This document shows, one piece after another, positions 24,334-33,288 of a stretch of DNA of 50,551 nt. The notes beneath the pieces are model-generated. The model saw only the letters and a list, made by a program, of their open reading frames with translations, ran no database searches and was not told where the DNA came from. Each line of letters begins with the position of its first letter. Within the stretch, counting starts at the first letter, position 1. The position numbers and the translations under genes are program-made. Source of the stretch: an uncultured Lachnospiraceae bacterium (GTDB lineage: Bacteria > Bacillota > Clostridia > Lachnospirales > Lachnospiraceae); contig CACYMQ010000014.1 in NCBI GenBank assembly GCA_902775555.1, forward strand, positions 1-50,551, written 5' to 3'.

Positions 24334-24924
24334 TTAGAAAAGTTCTTTCTCCAACTGGTAAATATATGCCTCGATTGCCTGCATGCGCTTGGTATACTCC
24401 GCACGGCCGGCATCCGTCTTGCACCGTCTGATCTTCGGCTTGTTGATCCTGTAATACTCCTTGATCCTGTAATAAGCCCGCTTGTAGCTTGCTTCATCAT
24501 CCAGCGCCGTAGCCATACAGTCCCACATGATCCCGAGAGCACCCACCTCATCCAAAAGGTCCGCATCCATCACGATCTTGCACTCCAATGAAAGATCCTT
24601 CTCGGTATCCTTGTCATTATGGAGAAGGATGATCTCCCCGACCTTTTTGATGGTTTCCGGATCCATCTCAAGTGAATCCAGGTATTCAACTGCGATCTCC
24701 GCACTCACTTCCTCGTGCGGACGATTATCGTCCCAGCCGACATCATGAAGCAGTGCAGACAAAACAATAACATCCAGATTCCCTCCGAGCTTCGCCTGCA
24801 GCCGGATTGCCCACCGATATACACGCATGATATGCTCGAAACGGTTTCTGAACGGATATGGATTCGGGCGGTCGCTTTCCGCCGTCTTCTTCTTCACAAA
24901 TTCAATTACTTCTGCGTAGTTCAT
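24334..24924 (-). CDS. HD-domain phosphohydrolase
   Basis: 196 residues. RFEHIMRVYRWAIRL supplies the first metal-binding His, SALLHDVGWDDN the HD doublet, and ILLHNDKD and VMDADLLDEVGALG the remaining metal ligands. HD proteins hydrolyse phosphate esters of nucleotides or related compounds; the substrate is unknown. ATG 24924 (MNYAEVIEF) is chosen; a TTG at 24936 is possible but sits directly on the AAGGGG box. Confidence 0.88.
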   Translation of the reverse strand: MNYAEVIEFVKKKTAESDRPNPYPFRNRFEHIMRVYRWAIRLQAKLGGNLDVIVLSALLHDVGWDDNRPHEEVSAEIAVEYLDSLEMDPETIKKVGEIILLHNDKDTEKDLSLECKIVMDADLLDEVGALGIMWDCMATALDDEASYKRAYYRIKEYYRINKPKIRRCKTDAGRAEYTKRMQAIEAYIYQLEKELF

Positions 24925-25118
24925 ATATGCTGCCAACCCCTTATTTATCCACGTCTTACGGGATTCTCCATTTCCACGAAAAGACGCACAACGATTAAGC
25001 GTCCGTCATACGGATGCAATAATCTATCTATCGTATAATATCACTTTTTAGAGGTAATTACCACCTTATTTTTCATATTTCGTTATTTTTTACATCGAAA
25101 TCTCTTCGGATTCCGGTA

Positions 25119-25150
25119 AAAAAGAAAAAGATGACAGTCTGTCTGTCATC
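25119..25150 (-). terminator. Intrinsic terminator of the SRP RNA gene
   Basis: Minus strand GATGACAG-ACAGA-CTGTCATC followed by TTTTTCTTTTTT. Confidence 0.88.
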
Positions 25151-25163
25151 CGGATTTCTTTTT

Positions 25164-25430
25164 TGCCGCGCGATCGGCTTTGAAAAGCGTCCATGAGCGG
25201 AACCGGAACAGCCAGCTCAGTCCAGGCTGCCTCACGGCACACAAGGAGGTTCTGCTTAGTGCTGCTTTGTTCCCAACCTGACACGGTTCACAGATTCCTG
25301 TCGCGTGAGACCCAAACATCAACGCCGCTTATCCCGGGCAGCCCCACAGATACACGATCCGGGGCCGATCATCACCCCTGCTATAGCGGATTGCAGGTAC
25401 AGGGCACCGCTAACTCCCCGGCTGCACGGT
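25164..25430 (-). ncRNA. ffs: Signal recognition particle RNA (large bacterial type)
   Basis: Minus strand. The 5' part contains GGGGAGTTAGCGGTGCCCTG and TACCTGCAATCCGC, the conserved 5' domain of clostridial large SRP RNAs. The helix-8 region is seen as GTGTCAGGTTGGGAACAAAG followed by CAGCACTAAGCAG, where Ffh binds. About 267 nt, including the Alu-type 5' domain. It scaffolds Ffh for cotranslational membrane targeting. It has its own promoter (25437-25465) and terminator. Placement directly after tadA is the common arrangement in Firmicutes. Ends are approximate. Confidence 0.92.
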
Positions 25431-25436
25431 GCATCT

Positions 25437-25465
25437 AGTATACCCAAATGTTTTGCTGAAGTCAA
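25437..25465 (-). promoter_or_regulatory. Promoter of SRP RNA
   Basis: Minus strand TTGACT (25465-25460), 17 bp, TATACT (25442-25437), starting three bases after the tadA stop codon. Confidence 0.88.
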
Positions 25466-25467
25466 GC

Positions 25468-25992
25468 CTACAAAAGGATGTCCTTTCGTCCTGAGGTTCC
25501 TTTGAGCGTCCGCAGCCTGGCAAAGAAATTCTTCAGCTGCTTTGAGGAATCCTTTTCCAGAAGCCCTGTTTCCACCTCGGCCTGATGATTAAAAGCCGGT
25601 TCTTCCAGCAGATTCAGCACAGATCCCGCACACCCCGCCTTGGGATTCATGGCTCCGATCACCACCCGGGGGATCCTGGCCTGAACGATGGCCCCTGCAC
25701 ACATCTGACAGGGCTCCAGTGTCACATACATCGTGCATCCCTCCAACCGCCAGTCACCCATAGCCTCCGTTGCCTCCCGGATAGCCAGGATCTCCGCGTG
25801 TGCCAGCACACTGTGATCCTGATTCCTCCGGTTATAACCTCTGCCGATCACCCTGTCCTCATGCACGATCAGGCAGCCGATGGGAACGTCCCCTCCTTCC
25901 GCGGCCTTTTCGGCGAGTTCCAGGGCCTGCTTCATATATTCTTCGTCTTTTTTTCCCTGAATGATATCTTTTACTACAAATATAACTCCCAT
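25468..25992 (-). CDS. tadA: tRNA-specific adenosine-34 deaminase
   Basis: 174 residues. Zinc and catalytic motifs are VLAHAEILAIREA (H-A-E) and TLEPCQMCAGAIVQARI (P-C-x2-C), with FFARLR near the C-terminus. It converts A34 to inosine in tRNA-Arg(ACG). The N-terminus VIFVVKDIIQGKKDEEYM carries about 17 residues more than the shortest family members, but ATG 25992 has AAAGGA upstream, so it is kept. SRP RNA follows immediately. Confidence 0.95.
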   Translation of the reverse strand: MGVIFVVKDIIQGKKDEEYMKQALELAEKAAEGGDVPIGCLIVHEDRVIGRGYNRRNQDHSVLAHAEILAIREATEAMGDWRLEGCTMYVTLEPCQMCAGAIVQARIPRVVIGAMNPKAGCAGSVLNLLEEPAFNHQAEVETGLLEKDSSKQLKNFFARLRTLKGTSGRKDILL

Positions 25993-26007
25993 TTTTTCCT
26001 TTCCAAT

Positions 26008-26190
26008 AACAAGATTCTTCGGCCTTACGGCCTCAGAATGACACGCCTTACAGCCTCAGAATGACACGCCTTACGGCCTCAGAATGACACCCATATGTCA
26101 TCCTGAGCGGGCGCACGCATGCCGGTGGCACGCAGTTCGTGCGCCGAGTATCGACCATGCGGCAGCGCGAAGCGAAGGATCTTCGGACAA
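26008..26190. repeat. Interspersed palindromic repeat (copy 2, with internal reiteration)
   Basis: AAGATTCTTCGGCCTTACGG and CCTCAGAATGACACG are followed by two further copies of GCCTTACGGCCTCAGAATGAC, then GTCATCCTGAGCGGGCGCAC...GAAGCGAAGGATCTTCG as the inverted arm. Fills the gap between rsmA and tadA. Confidence 0.7.
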
Positions 26191-26192
26191 CC

Positions 26193-27053
26193 TCAGGGTT
26201 GCAGCCGGTCCGACAGCTCCGCGAACTGCACCAGGCTGAGGGTTTCCCCCCGGACCGTCGTGGGAAGTCCCATTTCCGTCAGGGCCGCTTCCGCCGCTTC
26301 CTTCGTGATCCCAAGCTCTGGATCATTCCTAAGGCCGTTCACCAGTGTTTTTCTTCTTTCATTAAAGGATGTCCGGATCAGCCGGAACATATAGCGGTCA
26401 TCCTTTACGGAAACCGGAGGTTCCTTTCTTGCGGTCAGCCGGATCACGGCAGATCCGACAGCCGGTCTGGGCATAAAACAGTTTGGCGGTACATTTGCGG
26501 CAAGATACGTATCCGCATAGTACTGTACAGCCAGGGACAGCGCACCGTAGATCTTCGATCCCGGTCCGGCGTCCATCCGTTCCGCCACCTCCTTCTGCAC
26601 CATCACCGTAATGGACTCCGCCGGAACCTGTCCCTCCAGCAGCCCCATGATGATGGGTGTCGTGATGTAGTAGGGAAGATTTGCCACGATCTTACAGCGG
26701 TTTCCTTCTCCCAGCAGCCGGTTCAGATCACATTTCAGGATGTCATTATGTATGACCTCCACATTTTCATAGGTACTGAGCGTGTCGGCCAGGATAGGCA
26801 GCAGCTTTTCATCGATCTCCACTGCATAGACCTTTCCTGCCGCTTCGGCGAGGTACTGTGTGAGAGTCCCGATCCCGGGCCCGATCTCCACCACCGTATC
26901 CTCCTTTGTGATATCCGCCGCCCGGAGGATCTTCCGGATCACATGATCATCGATCAGGAAATTCTGCCCATAACGCTTCTGAAACCGAAAGCCGTATTTT
27001 TGAATCGTCTGTATCGTAACCTTCGGGTTACTGAGTTTCTCTTTATCATCCAT
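26193..27053 (-). CDS. rsmA: 16S rRNA dimethyladenosine transferase
   Basis: 286 residues. FQKRYGQNFLIDDHVI is the N-terminal signature, VVEIGPGIGTLTQYLAE the SAM-binding loop, and IVANLPYYITTPIIM the catalytic NLPYY. It dimethylates A1518 and A1519 in the 3' hairpin of 16S rRNA; loss gives kasugamycin resistance in known species (KsgA). It lies downstream of tatD, as in many Firmicutes (tatD-rnmV-ksgA), but the M5 ribonuclease gene normally between them is missing here and a 3 x 32-bp repeat takes its place. Confidence 0.96.
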   Translation of the reverse strand: MDDKEKLSNPKVTIQTIQKYGFRFQKRYGQNFLIDDHVIRKILRAADITKEDTVVEIGPGIGTLTQYLAEAAGKVYAVEIDEKLLPILADTLSTYENVEVIHNDILKCDLNRLLGEGNRCKIVANLPYYITTPIIMGLLEGQVPAESITVMVQKEVAERMDAGPGSKIYGALSLAVQYYADTYLAANVPPNCFMPRPAVGSAVIRLTARKEPPVSVKDDRYMFRLIRTSFNERRKTLVNGLRNDPELGITKEAAEAALTEMGLPTTVRGETLSLVQFAELSDRLQP

Positions 27054-27066
27054 CCTTCTGTCTTCC

Positions 27067-27162
27067 TGTTCTATGTCTCCACCTACACCGTATCATCCTG
27101 TTCAATGTCTCCGCCCGCACCGTATCATCCTGTTCTGTATCACCGCCCGCACCGTATTATTC
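27067..27162. repeat. Three-copy 32-bp tandem repeat
   Basis: Copies start at 27067, 27099 and 27131, each built on TGTTC...GTCTCCGCCCGCACCGTATCATCC with a few changes, filling the whole gap between the rsmA start and the tatD stop. In this leader position it would be transcribed between the two genes. Confidence 0.85.
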
Positions 27163-28064
27163 TACATCATTCCGTCCGGATCCATCCGATACAGCCGATA
27201 TGCATTCTCCCGGGTTACCCGGCATACCTCCTCCACGGAAATGTGCCGCAGCGAAGCGATCGCCTCTGCGATCTCGGGAAGGCTCCGGGAATCATTTCTC
27301 TCTCCTCTGTGGCCCTCAATCGGGAGATACGGCGCATCCGTCTCCAGCACGAGACGTTCCATGGGTATCTTCTGCACGGTCTCCCTGAGTCTTCTTGAGG
27401 CCGGATAGGTCACAACTCCACCAATCCCCAGATAGAACCCCAGTCCCGTGAACCGGACTGCCATCTCCGGACTGTAGGAATAACAATGGATCACGCCGCC
27501 GACCTCAGAAGCCTTCTCCTCCTCCAGGATCTCCAGCGTATCCTGTGCCGCATCTCTGGAATGGATCACTACAGGAAGGTTGGCACGCCTTGCGATCCGG
27601 ATCTGCTTCCGGAAGAAGTACTGCTGCAATTCCCGGTCCACAGACATTTCCCTGTCCTTCTTATGATAATCCAAACCGATCTCACCGATGGCCCTGACCA
27701 CAGGATCCTCTGCCAGGATCTCCAGACGGATCAGATCCTCTTCCTCAGCCTCTCCGGTGTGTAACGGATGGATCCCCACCGCAGCCACATGCCTGAGGCT
27801 GATCCCGTTCCTGCCTGCCGCCTCGCCGGATCCCTCACCGGTCTCCGCAGATTCCCCTGCGTCAGCTCCCGTATCGATCCCTGCAGCATTGCCCGTGCCG
27901 GATCCCTCTGCCAGACGAACGCCCCGCAGGGAAGAGGCCATGTCGTATCCGATCACGGCGGTTTCCGTGATCCCCGCCTCAAGGATCCCCTTAAGGACCT
28001 CCTGCAGATCTTCTTCAAATCGTGGATCATTATAATGGGTATGTGTATCAAAATACCTGTTCAT
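27162..28064 (-). CDS. tatD: TatD-family metal-dependent deoxyribonuclease
   Basis: 300 residues. Metal ligands appear in FDTHTHYNDPRF, AIGEIGLDYH, VVIHSRDAAQDTL, GVIHCYSYSPE and LVLETDAPYLPIEG. TatD enzymes are Mg-dependent 3'-5' nucleases; the cell role is uncertain. Residues about 50-90 carry a Gly/Ala/Glu-rich insertion (GSGTGNAAGIDTGADAGESA and following) between the first strand and VAAVGIHPLH, a place where family members have a short loop. The protein is about 40 residues longer than usual because of it. Confidence 0.93.
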   Translation of the reverse strand: MNRYFDTHTHYNDPRFEEDLQEVLKGILEAGITETAVIGYDMASSLRGVRLAEGSGTGNAAGIDTGADAGESAETGEGSGEAAGRNGISLRHVAAVGIHPLHTGEAEEEDLIRLEILAEDPVVRAIGEIGLDYHKKDREMSVDRELQQYFFRKQIRIARRANLPVVIHSRDAAQDTLEILEEEKASEVGGVIHCYSYSPEMAVRFTGLGFYLGIGGVVTYPASRRLRETVQKIPMERLVLETDAPYLPIEGHRGERNDSRSLPEIAEAIASLRHISVEEVCRVTRENAYRLYRMDPDGMM

Positions 28065-28085
28065 CTGTACCCGTCCTTATCCGGC

Positions 28086-28114
28086 TTGTATTTTTAGTCT
28101 TCCTAAATTATAAT
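28086..28114 (+). promoter_or_regulatory. Promoter of the aminotransferase gene
   Basis: TTGTAT (28086-28091), 17 bp, TATAAT (28109-28114). Confidence 0.85.
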
Positions 28115-28212
28115 AGAAAGAACGCCGCGGTACAATCCCATTTTCATCCGGGGTCCGGCGGCGTAATACGAAGGACATCCCGCACAGCAGGATAAACAGA
28201 AAGGAAGATCCT

Positions 28213-29406
28213 ATGATCAACGAATTCTATAAAGAGATGACCGGCAGGGAATCCGTCATCCGTCAGTTTTTTGATTTCAGCAGAAAGAGGGCCGAAGAAC
28301 TGGGACCGGACAGCGTCCTGAATTTCTCCATCGGCAATCCTTCCGTTCCTGCTCCTGAAAGCGTAACCGCCTCCATGGAGAAGCTTCTTAAGGAAATGGA
28401 TCCCGTCACGCTTCACGGCTACAGCCCCACCCTGGGACAGCCCACGACAAAGGCTGCCATCGCCGCCTCCCTGAACAAAAGGTTCGGTATGGATTACGGA
28501 CCGGAGCACATTTTCCCGACCTCCGGTGCTGCAGGCGCGCTTTCCCATGCGCTTCGTGCCGTGACGAAGGAGGGCGATACCGTGATCACCTTTGCCCCGT
28601 ATTTCCCGGAGTATATCCCCTATGTAACGGGCACCGGTGCGAAGCTGTCGGTGGTACCTGCGGATACGGAAAGCTTCCAGATCAATTTCGAAAAGCTGGA
28701 GGAACTCTTCACTTCGGAAGTGACTGCGGTTCTCATCAACTCACCCAACAACCCTTCGGGTATCGTATACACAACTGCCACCATTCAGCGTCTGGCAGAG
28801 CTTCTTATGCGAAAGCAGGAAGAATACGGACACGAGATCTTCCTGATCACGGATGAACCCTACCGGGAGATCATCTTCAAGGGAACAGATTCTCCTTTTG
28901 TGTCGAAGTACTATGACAATTCCATCTGCTGCTATTCCTTCAGTAAATCCCTGTCTCTTCCGGGAGAAAGGATCGGATATCTGGCAGTAAATCCGAAGGC
29001 AAAGGATGCGGACCGGATCGTCCCCATGTGCGGACAGATCTCCCGGTTCACCGGGCACAACTGCCCTTCTTCCCTGATGCAGCTGGCCATCGAGCCCGTA
29101 CTGTATGAGACAAGCGACCTCTCCGTATATGAGACAAATGCCATGCTCCTGTACGATGCACTGACGAAGATCGGTTATTCCGTAGTAAAGCCGGGAGGAA
29201 CCTTCTATATGTTCCCGAAGGCACCCATTGAGGACGCCAACCTTTTCTGCTGGACTGCCGCTAAAGAGCTGGGACTTATCATCGTCCCCGGAGACTCCTT
29301 CGAATGCCCCGGGCATTTCCGGATCTCCTACTGTGTACCCACGGAGCAGATCCAACGGGCCATCCCCCTTTTCGAGGAGATCTTCCGACGTTTTTCCGAC
29401 AAATGA
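28213..29406 (+). CDS. PLP-dependent class I/II aminotransferase (aspartate aminotransferase-like)
   Basis: 397 residues, full length. NFSIGNPSVPAP is the N-terminal substrate segment, FPTSGAAGALSHALRA the PLP phosphate loop, and INSPNNPSG and FLITDEPYREIIF bind the cofactor ring. CYSFSKSLSLPGERIGYLAV holds the Schiff-base Lys, and FRISYCV the carboxylate-binding Arg. It transfers an amino group between an amino acid and a 2-oxo acid; the substrate is not readable. SD AAAGGAAG precedes ATG 28213. First gene of a rightward region, with its own promoter. Confidence 0.92.
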   Translation: MINEFYKEMTGRESVIRQFFDFSRKRAEELGPDSVLNFSIGNPSVPAPESVTASMEKLLKEMDPVTLHGYSPTLGQPTTKAAIAASLNKRFGMDYGPEHIFPTSGAAGALSHALRAVTKEGDTVITFAPYFPEYIPYVTGTGAKLSVVPADTESFQINFEKLEELFTSEVTAVLINSPNNPSGIVYTTATIQRLAELLMRKQEEYGHEIFLITDEPYREIIFKGTDSPFVSKYYDNSICCYSFSKSLSLPGERIGYLAVNPKAKDADRIVPMCGQISRFTGHNCPSSLMQLAIEPVLYETSDLSVYETNAMLLYDALTKIGYSVVKPGGTFYMFPKAPIEDANLFCWTAAKELGLIIVPGDSFECPGHFRISYCVPTEQIQRAIPLFEEIFRRFSDK

Positions 29407-29446
29407 TCTTCCTGCGGATGAAGGAAATACCGATCTTGTAAATACC

Positions 29447-29475
29447 TTGTGTTTTCCAATGATTTTCGGTATAAT
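29447..29475 (+). promoter_or_regulatory. Promoter of malQ
   Basis: TTGTGT (29447-29452), 17 bp, TATAAT (29470-29475). Confidence 0.85.
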
Positions 29476-29517
29476 CAAGGGAGTTTTGATTAGTCAACAA
29501 TTGGAGGTAAGCAACCT

Positions 29518-31050
29518 ATGGACATTACAAATGAGGCAGAGAAGGCCCCAAAGCGCTACGCCGGCATCCTCGTACATCCCACATCCTTTCCGAGCCCTTA
29601 CGGCATCGGTGACCTGGGGAAGGGTGCCTATGCTTTTGTAGACTTTCTGGAGCGGTCCGGCATGACCGCATGGCAGGTTCTGCCCCTGGGGCACACCGGT
29701 TTCGGCGATTCCCCTTATCAACCTTTTTCGTCCTTTGCGGGACAGCCCTACATCATCAGCCCGGATCACCTGAAGGAACTGCATCTTCTCTATGACAGTG
29801 ATATGCAGGGGATGCCGGTCTGGAACCCCGAAAACATCGACTACGGCGATGCGATCGCATTTAAAACGAATCTTCTTCATACCGCTTACGAGCGTTTCTG
29901 CGATCCCGAGGTCCATGACGGATTCTCATCGGATGCGGAACTGATGCAGCAATATGAAGTTTTCTGTAACGGCAAGGAATGGCTGGACGATTATGCACTC
30001 TTTATGGCAGGCAAGGATTTCCACGAGGGAGCACCCTGGTATCTCTGGGAGGATAATCTGAAGAATCCCACCAGGGCCGAGAGAAAAGAATGGGAAGAGA
30101 AACTGGCCAAAGAGATCGGTTATTATAAATTCATCCAGTTCCTCTTCTACTACGAATGGATGAAACTGAAGCGTTATGCAAATGAGAAAGGGATCTCCAT
30201 CATCGGAGACATCCCTATCTTCGTGGCCTGGGACAGTGTGGATGTCTGGGTCCATAAGAAACTGTTCTGTCTGGATACCAAGGGATATCCCACCGTCGTT
30301 GCAGGTGTGCCGCCGGATTATTTCTCGACCACCGGACAGCTGTGGGGAAATCCGCTCTACAACTGGAAAGAGCACACCAAAACCCGCTACGAATGGTGGT
30401 TCAACCGGATCCGTCACCAGCTGACGCTGACAGACTTCCTTCGGATCGACCATTTCCGGGGCTTTGACAAATACTGGGCAGTGCCTTACGGAGAGAAAAC
30501 CGCCATCAACGGAAAATGGGAGGAAGCACCCGGTGACAACTTCTTCACCATGCTGGAAGCGACTCTGGGTTACCACATGCCCATCATTGCCGAAGATCTG
30601 GGTGAGATCGACCATTCCGTCATCGAACTCAGGGACAAGTTCGGTTTCCCCGGCATGAAGATCCTTCAGTTCGCATTTGAAAATCCGAACGAGAATCTCT
30701 TCCTGCCCCATAATCACATCCGGAACTGTGTATGCTATACCGGGACCCATGATAATGATACCACCCTCGGATGGTACAAGAACGCCTATGAGGCTTCCCG
30801 CGACAAGCTGCGCCGCTATTACAGCACCGATGCCAGCGATATCTGCTGGGTCATGATCCGCGCATGCTTCGGATCCGTTGCCAATATGGCCATCGTCCCC
30901 ATGCAGGATGTACTGGAGCTGGATTCCTGGGCACGTTTCAACAAACCCGGCGTAGGAAGCGGCAACTGGTCCTGGCGGTATCAGCAGAAAGATCTGACAG
31001 AACATCTGGCCAGCCGGCTTTTCGAAACAGCGAAAATGTTCGGCCGATAG
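29518..31050 (+). CDS. malQ: 4-alpha-glucanotransferase (amylomaltase, GH77)
   Basis: 510 residues. YAGILVHPTSFPSPYGIGDL, WQVLPLGHTGFGDSPYQPFS and VAGVPPDYFSTTGQLWGNPL are GH77 hallmarks. FLRIDHFRGF carries the nucleophile Asp, IAEDLG the acid/base Glu and YTGTHDNDTTLGW the third carboxylate. It transfers alpha-1,4-glucan segments, linking glycogen or maltodextrin use to glucose. GGAGG lies about ten bases before ATG 29518. No glycogen genes are in the window; plsC follows 24 bp downstream and may be cotranscribed. Confidence 0.97.
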   Translation: MDITNEAEKAPKRYAGILVHPTSFPSPYGIGDLGKGAYAFVDFLERSGMTAWQVLPLGHTGFGDSPYQPFSSFAGQPYIISPDHLKELHLLYDSDMQGMPVWNPENIDYGDAIAFKTNLLHTAYERFCDPEVHDGFSSDAELMQQYEVFCNGKEWLDDYALFMAGKDFHEGAPWYLWEDNLKNPTRAERKEWEEKLAKEIGYYKFIQFLFYYEWMKLKRYANEKGISIIGDIPIFVAWDSVDVWVHKKLFCLDTKGYPTVVAGVPPDYFSTTGQLWGNPLYNWKEHTKTRYEWWFNRIRHQLTLTDFLRIDHFRGFDKYWAVPYGEKTAINGKWEEAPGDNFFTMLEATLGYHMPIIAEDLGEIDHSVIELRDKFGFPGMKILQFAFENPNENLFLPHNHIRNCVCYTGTHDNDTTLGWYKNAYEASRDKLRRYYSTDASDICWVMIRACFGSVANMAIVPMQDVLELDSWARFNKPGVGSGNWSWRYQQKDLTEHLASRLFETAKMFGR

Positions 31051-31074
31051 AATAAAGAAAGGCAGTGGTGACCT

Positions 31075-31803
31075 ATGCTTCGATTGATCCTGGCACTTCT
31101 GTGGGCCTTCTTTTCAATGGTTTTTTCACTTCCCGCCCACTGGCGTTGGAAGCATATTGCAAAGAAAGACCCGGTAAAAGCTTGGAATAAATCCTGGAAA
31201 TATGTCCGCGGTTTCTTCCGTGGACTGATCTTCATCGCCGGAACAAAGATAGAACTACGCGGTACGGAGAACATTCCTGAGGACCAGCCTGTCCTCTTTA
31301 TTTCAAATCACAGGAGTTACTTCGACATCATCATTCTTCATACCCTGTCAAAAACCCCCATCGGTTTTGTGGCAAAGAAAGAATTCAGATCCTATCCCCT
31401 CCTGCCGCTGTACATGGAGGATATCGGAAGTCTCTTTCTGGATCGTGAAAATGTCCGTGAGAGTCTGAAGACCATCAATGAAGGAACGGAGCGGTTGAAG
31501 AAGGGGCTGTCCCTTGCTCTTTATCCGGAAGGGACCCGAAATCACGGGGATACGCTTCTTCCCTTTAAAACCGGCGGCTACCGCATGGCAGAGAAGGCAA
31601 AGTGCCCCATGATCGTGTGCGCTTTTACCAATGTCGGAAGGATCTTCGAGGAGAATAAATTCCACTTCATCAGAAGAAGACACGTCATCCTTGAATTCGA
31701 CAAGCCTGTCTACCCCCATCAGCTGGAGAAAGAGGAAAAGAAAGCTTTCTACGACAGCATACCCGTTCGGATCCAGGAAATGCTGGATACCCATAAAGCT
31801 TAA
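31075..31803 (+). CDS. plsC: 1-acyl-sn-glycerol-3-phosphate acyltransferase
   Basis: 242 residues. FISNHRSYFDIIIL is the catalytic NHxxxxD motif and LYPEGTRNHGDTLLPFKTGG the glycerol-phosphate-binding EGTR motif. An N-terminal membrane segment (LILALLWAFFSMVFSLPAHW) anchors it to the cytoplasmic face. It makes phosphatidic acid from lysophosphatidic acid. It sits between malQ and a small membrane protein gene in the same direction. Confidence 0.93.
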   Translation: MLRLILALLWAFFSMVFSLPAHWRWKHIAKKDPVKAWNKSWKYVRGFFRGLIFIAGTKIELRGTENIPEDQPVLFISNHRSYFDIIILHTLSKTPIGFVAKKEFRSYPLLPLYMEDIGSLFLDRENVRESLKTINEGTERLKKGLSLALYPEGTRNHGDTLLPFKTGGYRMAEKAKCPMIVCAFTNVGRIFEENKFHFIRRRHVILEFDKPVYPHQLEKEEKKAFYDSIPVRIQEMLDTHKA

Positions 31804-31820
31804 ATGACGGAGGAAATATC

Positions 31821-32411
31821 ATGAATGCATTTATCATCATCGGCATCATTCTGGCCATACTGATCGTGGTCATGGTCGTTCTCTATATCGTAGGGAACAA
31901 GATGCAGAAGAAGCAGCTGGATCAGAAGGAACAGATCAACTCAGCTGCACAACCCATGTCCATGTTCATCATAGACAAAAAGATCATGCCCATCAAGGAG
32001 GCGAAGCTGCCAAAGGTGGTTATGGACCAGCTTCCCAAGCGTTATCAGAAGGCAAAGGTTCCCATCGTCAAAGCCAAGGTCGGACCTCAGGTTACAACGC
32101 TGATCTGCGACGATGCCATTTTCGAAGATGTCCCGAAGCACGGCGAGGTTAAAGCCATGGTGAGCGGCATCTATCTGGTCGGTGTAAAGACCCTGCATTC
32201 CAAGACAAGAAAGATGCAGCAGCAGGAAGAGCTGGACGAGAAGGGCAAGAAGAAGAAAGGCTCCATGCGTACCCGTATGATGAAGCGCCAGGCAGAGTAT
32301 CAGAAGCAGCTGTCTCAGGAGCTTGAGAACCGCAAGACCAAGGAAGCCGAGAAGGAACTGAAGGCGAAGGAAAAGAAGGAACGCGCGAGGGCAAAGAAAA
32401 TTGTCGACTAA
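31821..32411 (+). CDS. Conserved membrane-anchored protein with basic coiled-coil tail
   Basis: 196 residues. A single N-terminal membrane segment (MNAFIIIGIILAILIVVMVV, then LYIVGN) is followed by a compact central domain (MSMFIIDKKIMPIKEAKLPK, VVMDQLPKRYQKAKVPIVKA, ICDDAIFEDVPKHGEVKAMV). The last 60 residues are a Lys/Glu/Arg-rich helix. Similar proteins of unknown role occur in Lachnospiraceae (memory). Good SD (GGAGG). Its last 11 bases overlap the TTG start of the CPBP protease, so the two are coupled; a plsC-linked envelope function is possible but not shown. Confidence 0.8.
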   Translation: MNAFIIIGIILAILIVVMVVLYIVGNKMQKKQLDQKEQINSAAQPMSMFIIDKKIMPIKEAKLPKVVMDQLPKRYQKAKVPIVKAKVGPQVTTLICDDAIFEDVPKHGEVKAMVSGIYLVGVKTLHSKTRKMQQQEELDEKGKKKKGSMRTRMMKRQAEYQKQLSQELENRKTKEAEKELKAKEKKERARAKKIVD

Positions 32412-33288
32412 TCAGCAAAATAAAAAGGGACTGCAGCTTGTCTTTGCAGCAGTCCCTCTTCTTTTATCATTTATCATATCACTGATCGCATTTTTCGCCG
32501 CTGTTTTTATCAACGGCGCGATCCTGCATGCCGATCTTCCGGCAGAGAAGGCAGCCGGAGACGGTCTGGTCTACCTGATCACCTATTCCCTTCAGATCAT
32601 CATATTCGGCTTCTGGTATGTCATGATCCTTCAGGAGCGTGCACCTCTGTCCACCAGGTCGTCCGAAGCCGGAACCTCCGACAGAAAAAAAGCCGCCGAC
32701 TCCCGAAAGAACCCGGAAAAAAAGCAGGACGTAAAGTGGAACCCCGTAACCTACTGGGCCACACGTCTTCCCATCCTGCTGATCATCGGCTATGGTCTGC
32801 AGCTGGCAGTCAGCGCAGTCATCGCCATCCTGTCCACTGCATTTCCTTCTCTTTTTTCTTCCTACAAAGAACTGATCAGTTCCCTGGCGGGAACCGGGGT
32901 TGATACCATGACCTTTATCGCAGTCAGCTTCCTGGCTCCCATCGGAGAGGAGCTGCTTTTCCGCGGTGTTGTCTTTTCCTATGCCCGTGGAGCACTGAAG
33001 AAGAAATGGGCGATCCTGTTTCAGGCTGTCCTGTTCGGTATCTATCACCTGAACCTGGTGCAGTTCGTTTACGCCCTGGTCATCGGTTATATTCTGGGGG
33101 TACTCGCCGACAGAGCCGGAAGCATTGTTCCCGGGATCGTGCTCCATGTCATCATCAATCTGAGCGCCTATCTGGTCCCGGCATTCTTCATCGACAATAT
33201 CCCGAAGGCCGGACTCTCATTTGCCCTGGCCACAGCCATCGTGATCCCCTGTCTTATGGTCATGTTCAGGAAAAAGAAGAAGCATTAA
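32401..33288 (+). CDS. CPBP-family intramembrane glutamic endopeptidase (Abi/CAAX type)
   Basis: 295 residues with about seven hydrophobic segments. Catalytic motifs are APIGEELLFRGVVFSYARG (EExxxR), FGIYHLNLVQFVYALVIGYI (FxxxH) and VLHVIINLSAYL (HxxxN/D). A polar loop near residue 85 (STRSSEAGTSDRKKAADSRK) interrupts the N-terminal half. Related proteins cleave membrane peptides or process prenylated proteins, and in lactic acid bacteria some confer bacteriocin immunity. TTG 32401 overlaps the previous gene by 11 bp. The stop shares TTAA with the stop of convergent ddl. Confidence 0.9.
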   Translation: MSTNQQNKKGLQLVFAAVPLLLSFIISLIAFFAAVFINGAILHADLPAEKAAGDGLVYLITYSLQIIIFGFWYVMILQERAPLSTRSSEAGTSDRKKAADSRKNPEKKQDVKWNPVTYWATRLPILLIIGYGLQLAVSAVIAILSTAFPSLFSSYKELISSLAGTGVDTMTFIAVSFLAPIGEELLFRGVVFSYARGALKKKWAILFQAVLFGIYHLNLVQFVYALVIGYILGVLADRAGSIVPGIVLHVIINLSAYLVPAFFIDNIPKAGLSFALATAIVIPCLMVMFRKKKKH

